A program made the translations under genes and the position numbers. A stretch of DNA of 36,058 nucleotides from an uncultured Bacteroidales bacterium (lineage in GTDB: Bacteria; Bacteroidota; Bacteroidia; Bacteroidales; Bacteroidaceae), in the NCBI GenBank assembly GCA_937995875.1, contig CALKIW010000032.1, forward strand, positions 1 through 36,058, in the 5' to 3' direction. Below, piece after piece: positions 31,587 through 36,058 of this stretch. Under the pieces are notes generated by a model. It had not been told where the DNA came from. It ran no database searches and saw only the letters and a program-made list of their open reading frames with translations. Position 1 is the first letter of the stretch. Every line of letters starts with the position of its first letter.

Positions 31587-32906
31587 CTACGCAGCCTTTT
31601 TGCCATAGGAGCCGTCAATATTCCGTCGCACCAAGAATGTCATCACTACAGTAGCAACACAACAGAGCATCACTATCCAGAAAAACCATTCGTAGCCTAC
31701 CATTTCCTGCAGATAGCCGGCAAACATTCCCGGTATCATCATGCTCAAGGCCATGAAAGCCGTACAGATAGCATAATGGGCGGTAACAAATTCGCCTTCG
31801 GCAAAATACATCATATAGAGCATATAAGCCGTGAAGCCAAAGCCATAACCAAACTGCTCCATTGCCACGCAAGTAGCAATCACGGCGATACTCGTTGGTT
31901 GGACAGCACTAAGATAAACAAACGTGATGCAGGGAAGGGTTATACAGGCCGCCATCGGCCACAACGCCTTGCGCAATCCCCATCGCGATGCGGCTATTCC
32001 GCCAACAATTCCGCCAATGGTAAGGGCCAGCACGCCAATGGTGCCATAGACAACACCCACCATGTCGGTATCGAGCGCAAGGCCCCCATCGGCTACAGAA
32101 TCGAGCAGGAACGGATTGACCATCTTCAAGAGGAAAGCCTCCGGAAGGCGATACAACAGCATGAAAACAATGGCAAGCCACACTCCGGGCTTCCTGAAAT
32201 ATGTCGAAAAGGTACGCCCAAACTCACTGATGATTTCCTGAACATTGTTTTTTGATGAATCATCGAGGTGGGGCGCATCGGCCACAGGACGAGGTATGAA
32301 ATAGGTGTGATAAATCGTCAAGGCCGTAAACATAACGGCCGTAATGCCCATCGTCACCTGCCACGATTGCGGGATGTTGCCCGTCGATTTCTCCAACATT
32401 CCGGCAATATATACCAACACACCCTGTCCGAAGATGCTGCTCAGACGGTAGAACGTGCTGCGTATGCCGACAAAGAAACTCTGTTCCTCTTGATTGGCCG
32501 CAAGCATGTAGAAACCGTCGGCCGCTATATCGTGCGTGGCTGAGGCAAATGCCGTGATGGTAAAGAGAATGAGCGTGAATGTAAACATACTCACGGGCAC
32601 AGCCTTGTCGGCAATAGCTGCCGCGTCAGGACGGGGAATGCTCAGCGTGAGCAGTATGAAAGCGGCACTCATCAGCAGCTGCATGGCGATTATCCACCAC
32701 CGCTTGGTGCGGATAATATCCACAAACGGGCTCCAAAGCGGTTTGATGGTCCATGGCAGATAGAGCAAACTGGTAAACAACGCCATTTCTCCATTGGGCA
32801 CCCCCATCTTGGTAAACATGGTTACCGAGATGTTGTTTACAATAAAATATGGTATTCCCTCCGCAAAATAAAGTGTGGGAATCCACCACCAGAGTTTCTT
32901 GTTCAT
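31587..32906 (-). CDS. ampG: AmpG-like muropeptide MFS permease
   Basis: A 439-aa inner-membrane transporter with about 12 hydrophobic segments. The AmpG start WIPTLYFAEGIPYFIVNNISVTMFTKMGVPNGEMALFTSLLYLPWTIKPLWSPFVD is characteristic. It is expected to bring GlcNAc-anhydroMurNAc peptides (or, in this phylum, related cell-wall sugars) into the cytosol. It lies between the glycosyltransferase (39 nt upstream) and the sugar kinase (17 nt downstream). The length is close to short AmpG proteins (E. coli AmpG is 491 aa). Substrate identity is inferred from the family and neighbours. Confidence 0.87.
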   Translation of the reverse strand: MNKKLWWWIPTLYFAEGIPYFIVNNISVTMFTKMGVPNGEMALFTSLLYLPWTIKPLWSPFVDIIRTKRWWIIAMQLLMSAAFILLTLSIPRPDAAAIADKAVPVSMFTFTLILFTITAFASATHDIAADGFYMLAANQEEQSFFVGIRSTFYRLSSIFGQGVLVYIAGMLEKSTGNIPQSWQVTMGITAVMFTALTIYHTYFIPRPVADAPHLDDSSKNNVQEIISEFGRTFSTYFRKPGVWLAIVFMLLYRLPEAFLLKMVNPFLLDSVADGGLALDTDMVGVVYGTIGVLALTIGGIVGGIAASRWGLRKALWPMAACITLPCITFVYLSAVQPTSIAVIATCVAMEQFGYGFGFTAYMLYMMYFAEGEFVTAHYAICTAFMALSMMIPGMFAGYLQEMVGYEWFFWIVMLCCVATVVMTFLVRRNIDGSYGKKAA

Positions 32907-32945
32907 AAGGCCATTTCTCTTTTCCGATCTCCCTCTCCTGATGAC

Positions 32946-34367
32946 TTACTTGTTCATTTCGATTCTCGCCATGAGCTCCCAAGTGCGTATGCGGTCTTTG
33001 TAAAGATTGTTACGATTGTTTTTTTCGATGCTCAAATCCCCATCAGAGTTGTCGTCCCATCGGCGGCAATTGTACAAAACATCATAAATGCGCCCTATCT
33101 GATAGTGACGACTGATGGCCAGTCCGAGCGCATAATCCTCCCCGTAGTTCACGTTTGGCAGATTAATATCGCGCACAACGGGCGTGAAGAAAGCACGGGG
33201 AGCACCGAGACCATTAATGCGCAAAGCATTGTTGCGCCCATTTTCGGGCGTCCACTCCCTGTGGTCAATCTTTCCCGGAGGCAAGATGTTGAGCCGAATG
33301 TCTGTCAGCATATACGACCCGATGATCATCGCACAGCGTTGCGCATGAAAGGCATCTACGATTTTCTGCAGCGTATCCGCACCGGAATACACATCATCGG
33401 AGTCGAGCTGAACAATGAAGCGTCCGCACTGGGGATGGTGCGCACACATGTTCCAACTTCCCCCTACCCCAATATCGTTGCGTGTAGGAATGAGATGAAC
33501 CATGCGCGGGTCGTCCTTATATTCGTCGATAGCCTCAGTGGTGCCATCGGTGGAATGACATTCCGGTCCGTTTTCCACCACAAAGACATTGTATTTGAAG
33601 TTGGTTTCCTGACTGAGCGCACTTCTGATGGCATCGTGAATAGTGCTGATGCGGTTGCGCACAGGAATCATAATCGTTGCCTCAACCTCAAAATCGCCAT
33701 CAAATTTCACCTCTCGGAAATTGGGAGCAAGATAGCCACCTATCTCCTTCAGGTGTTCGGTACAGGCCGCTTCCATCTCTATCTGAGCCTCACGGTTGCG
33801 CGGATCAACATAGTCGAAAAGCTTTTCGCCGGTCTTTCGCGTGTCAAGCTCCACTTCGGAATAAAGAAATTCATTGATGTGCTCCACGCTATGTTTCTGC
33901 GTCAGCTTCAATCTTAAATCATAAAGCCCGGCTGCCGCATAGTCGTTTTTCATACGAGCAGCAGCCTCTTTCAGCGCGTCTGTTCTGAAAAGCAGTACAC
34001 TTCCGAAATCGAAGTCGTCTCGCAGGCTTCCCAACTGATAGTCGATGACGGGAGCCTCTGTTCTCTTTCCATCGAGCGAAACATTATAATGGTCGGCATA
34101 CACCATACCGGCTCCTGTCATTTCGGCCACCTGCACCATCCGTTCCAGAGCCAGATAGCCCATACGGATGTATTGTCCTTTAAGATAAAACAGTGTATAT
34201 TTGGCCTTAGCCACATCGGCCATCATCCGCACCGCATCACTGTCGCGCATTGATGTTTCGACAATCGTTATATCGTTTACGATATCAAGTTCGTTCAGCG
34301 AATTGACATTTCTGTCCGTCTCCTCGTCTGTACCTACGGGTACAAAGCAATCTATGAGTTTGGTCAT
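32946..34367 (-). CDS. Two-domain glycosyltransferase (degenerate GT2 + active-looking GT2)
   Basis: A 473-aa cytosolic protein. The C-terminal half (about 228-473) is a family 2 glycosyltransferase: EATIMIPVRNRISTIHDAIRSAL, then the DxD motif DSDD at 322-325. The N-terminal half (about 1-225) has the same layout: KYTLFYLKGQYIRMGYLALERMVQVAEMTGAGMVYAD reads like the GT2 segment around the DxD, but the acidic motif is replaced by LKGQ (62-65). It therefore looks like a non-catalytic GT2 relic fused to an active one. The ATG at 34367 (MTKLIDCFVPVG) is preferred over the TTG/ATG at 34406/34403, which overlap the upstream gene. It lies 25 nt after the transpeptidase gene. The donor and acceptor are unknown; cell-wall or envelope glycans are plausible from context. 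Confidence 0.8.
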   Translation of the reverse strand: MTKLIDCFVPVGTDEETDRNVNSLNELDIVNDITIVETSMRDSDAVRMMADVAKAKYTLFYLKGQYIRMGYLALERMVQVAEMTGAGMVYADHYNVSLDGKRTEAPVIDYQLGSLRDDFDFGSVLLFRTDALKEAAARMKNDYAAAGLYDLRLKLTQKHSVEHINEFLYSEVELDTRKTGEKLFDYVDPRNREAQIEMEAACTEHLKEIGGYLAPNFREVKFDGDFEVEATIMIPVRNRISTIHDAIRSALSQETNFKYNVFVVENGPECHSTDGTTEAIDEYKDDPRMVHLIPTRNDIGVGGSWNMCAHHPQCGRFIVQLDSDDVYSGADTLQKIVDAFHAQRCAMIIGSYMLTDIRLNILPPGKIDHREWTPENGRNNALRINGLGAPRAFFTPVVRDINLPNVNYGEDYALGLAISRHYQIGRIYDVLYNCRRWDDNSDGDLSIEKNNRNNLYKDRIRTWELMARIEMNK

Positions 34368-34392
34368 TGTATAGTTGTTTAGCAATAAGTTT

Positions 34393-35553
34393 TTATAAAT
34401 CATCAAAGTTCACTTCCATCTCCACCGGCGTTACCTTCACTTTTTTAGCCGCCCATTTCGCAGCCCGCCGCTCAGATTTGACCGTGAGCTTTCCCGTAAT
34501 ATATTGTTCGATCATGAGACCAGCCAAAGGGGCGGCCAAATCGGCACCGAAACCACCATTTTCTATATAAACGCTAACGGCAATCTGAGGGTTGTTCATG
34601 GGGGCAAACCCCATAAAGGCAGAGTGGTCTTCGCCTTCGTTTTCCGCAGTCCCGGTCTTACCACATATCTGGTAGGCCGGCGTATCGATTGCAGTTGCCG
34701 TACCACTGCTGACCGCAGCACGCATACCTTTGATCACAACGTCAAAGGCTTCCGCTGTCGCAAGAGAGTAATGCTTCTCCTTGTACTTCTCATAAAGAAA
34801 ACTATCCGGTGCATAGGCATGGATGTGTGGTATAATATAGTAGCCCCGGTTAGCTATCACCGCAGCAAGATTGCATAATTGGAGCGGAGTCGTTGTGACT
34901 TCTCCCTGCCCCATTCCAACCCACATGACTGTCGTTCCGTTCCAGATTCCATGCGTTTTCACGAGGAAAGCTGAGTCCGGCATCACACCGGGAGCCTCAT
35001 CGGACAAATCCACCCCAAGCGTTCTGCCCAGTCCCATGCTTTGCATATAAGCGTTCCAGCGATTGATGGCACGATGTTGGGAGACATACGTCTTGCGATC
35101 ATCGAGCATCTCTTGAAATGCCTTGCAAAAATACGAATTACACGATTGCCCGATGGCCTGCACCAATGCCAACGGAGAATGGTGCGGATGACAGCCTATC
35201 CGAATCTGGTTGTGAGTGAAGCCACGACTGCAAGGGTAGGTCCTGTCAGGTGTCAGCGTGCCCTCAGAAAGCATCTCAAGCGCTTGTGCAGTCTTGAATG
35301 TGGAGCCGGGAGAATAGGCCATAGATATTGCACGATTTACGCCGTCATCAACTCTGTCCCGGCTCGCAAGCGCCAATATACGTCCTGTTGCCGGCTCAAT
35401 GGCGACAATACTCCCCTGCTTGTTTTGCAAAAGACGCTCGGCCAAAGCCTGCAACTTGACGTCTATCGTCAGCGACGCTTCAGCAGAAACAGACTGCGCC
35501 CATGAAGCCACAGATAGGAATAGACAGAAAATGAATATTTTAAATCGGGTCAT
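34393..35553 (-). CDS. Compact secreted penicillin-binding transpeptidase
   Basis: A 386-aa class B-type transpeptidase domain. All three catalytic motifs are present: S84-T-F-K87 (SPGSTFK), S137-C-N139, and K299-T-G301 (CGKTGTAENEG). The rest (FMGFAPMNNPQIAVSVYIENGGFG) is PBP2/FtsI-like. Unlike PBP2 (about 600 aa or more) it lacks the N-terminal dimerisation domain, and it carries a cleavable-looking signal peptide (1-20, ending SWAQ) in place of a membrane anchor. It is therefore a stand-alone secreted or periplasmic crosslinking enzyme, or a class D beta-lactamase-like relative. It is the first gene of the operon with the GT, ampG and kinase genes. Confidence 0.87.
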   Translation of the reverse strand: MTRFKIFIFCLFLSVASWAQSVSAEASLTIDVKLQALAERLLQNKQGSIVAIEPATGRILALASRDRVDDGVNRAISMAYSPGSTFKTAQALEMLSEGTLTPDRTYPCSRGFTHNQIRIGCHPHHSPLALVQAIGQSCNSYFCKAFQEMLDDRKTYVSQHRAINRWNAYMQSMGLGRTLGVDLSDEAPGVMPDSAFLVKTHGIWNGTTVMWVGMGQGEVTTTPLQLCNLAAVIANRGYYIIPHIHAYAPDSFLYEKYKEKHYSLATAEAFDVVIKGMRAAVSSGTATAIDTPAYQICGKTGTAENEGEDHSAFMGFAPMNNPQIAVSVYIENGGFGADLAAPLAGLMIEQYITGKLTVKSERRAAKWAAKKVKVTPVEMEVNFDDL

Positions 35554-35583
35554 TAAATATCTATGTTTGATTCAGCGTGACTG

Positions 35584-35591
35584 CAAAGTTA
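35584..35591 (-). promoter_or_regulatory. -7 box for the transpeptidase operon
   Basis: TAACTTTG on the minus strand, giving a leader of about 25 nt. No good -33 box was seen. Confidence 0.5.
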
Positions 35592-35739
35592 CAATTTTTC
35601 GTTGATAAACAGTCGAAAAGACACGTAATTCATACGAGTGTTTCAAAATCATAAGAAGCATCAACAACTACACCTGAGCATATTTTTCTGCCTTTTGAAC
35701 TGCCCATGAATATTTTGCAGACCCGCCATCTAATAACTG

Positions 35740-36058
35740 ACAGTTTCTTTTACAAAAGCGTTTGCAGAATTTTGATATTTTTATCAACCGGACCTTTGGC
35801 TCAGAATATTTAAAAAACAAGGTTTATTCGTAAATATCTGACAAACAAAGAATTACACACCTAAGACAAAAACCACCTGCCTTTCACTTTCCTAACCAGC
35901 TGCCATTGAGGCTCAATCAATGCGCCGAAACGGCTCAACCGCATCACGGTGAAGGCTCAATCGGCAGCCCTTTAAGGCTTTGACGCTCTCCCGTTAGGCT
36001 GTAACCATGCAGACGTGACATCTCCGTTTCATGAAAGTCCCACTATTTCACTCCCCGT
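35740..36058 (+). repeat. Dispersed intergenic repeat, copy D (runs off the window)
   Basis: Units start at 35910, 35932, 35954, 35976 and 35997, with steps of 22, 22, 22 and 21 nt: GGCTCAATCA, GGCTCAACCG, GGCTCAATCG, GGCTTTGACG, GGCTGTAACC. The left part begins with TTTTACAAAAGCG, as in copies A and C. The copy is cut by the window end, so its right flank cannot be compared. No gene is visible in 35592-36058. Confidence 0.7.

Noticed and set aside
33105..33917. 270-aa open frame antisense to the glycosyltransferase gene
   Set aside because: Shadow of a conserved gene on the other strand.

Overview
The window looks like a chromosomal segment of a Bacteroidales bacterium, most likely Prevotella in the broad sense. 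The protein set fits this: a short B. fragilis-type primary-like sigma factor, the CstA/AmpG/MurU-like complement, and GH43 and GH3 enzymes with '...AQ' signal-peptide ends. So does the promoter type: intergenic regions repeatedly carry the Bacteroidetes -7 box TAnnTTTG, several with a -33 TTG/TTTG about 19-21 nt upstream. No rRNA, tRNA, insertion sequence, phage gene or CRISPR array was seen. Taxonomy and functions are inferred from recognised sequence motifs, not from a database search.

Layout. 1-4.7 kb: divergently transcribed xylan/beta-glucan glycosidases (GH43 on minus, GH3 on plus). 4.8-5.9 kb: a dispersed intergenic repeat, then a compact unit made of a perfect FNR-type palindrome, a consensus promoter, a 29-codon and a 39-codon ORF, and a strong terminator. 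5.9-11.5 kb: O-acetylhomoserine sulfhydrylase (minus), then an RpoD-like sigma factor, a lone ABC ATPase and aspS (plus). 11.7-17.9 kb (minus): acyl-CoA ligase preceded by a truncated copy of its own N-terminus, a secreted esterase, the ribosome-associated ATPase EttA and an unknown exported protein. 18.0-18.7 kb (plus): a Sel1-like protein, then a short structured RNA or attenuator before a 56-aa membrane protein. 19.3-23.6 kb (minus): cstA, guaA and a MurU-like nucleotidyltransferase. 23.8-30.7 kb (plus): maeB, mltG, glnS and a DedA protein. 30.7-35.6 kb (minus): a probable operon of a stand-alone secreted transpeptidase, a two-domain glycosyltransferase, AmpG and a BadF-type sugar kinase, which suggests peptidoglycan synthesis or recycling.

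How the genes may work together. Most are housekeeping. A cell-wall theme recurs: AmpG and the sugar kinase would import and phosphorylate muropeptide sugars, the MurU-like protein could return them to UDP-sugars, MltG cuts nascent glycan, and the small transpeptidase crosslinks. That link is inference.

The most unusual content is non-coding or very small. (1) Four, possibly five, intergenic regions (about 0.33, 5.0, 19.1, 26.5 and 35.9 kb) carry degenerate tandem arrays with a near-exact 22-nt period, each unit starting GGCTYAAYCG or similar. All lie on the same strand, and at least two share long flanking blocks. (2) The FNR-box small-peptide operon at 5.37-5.88 kb. (3) The short RNA or attenuator at 18.46-18.54 kb. 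These are the best candidates for something undescribed.
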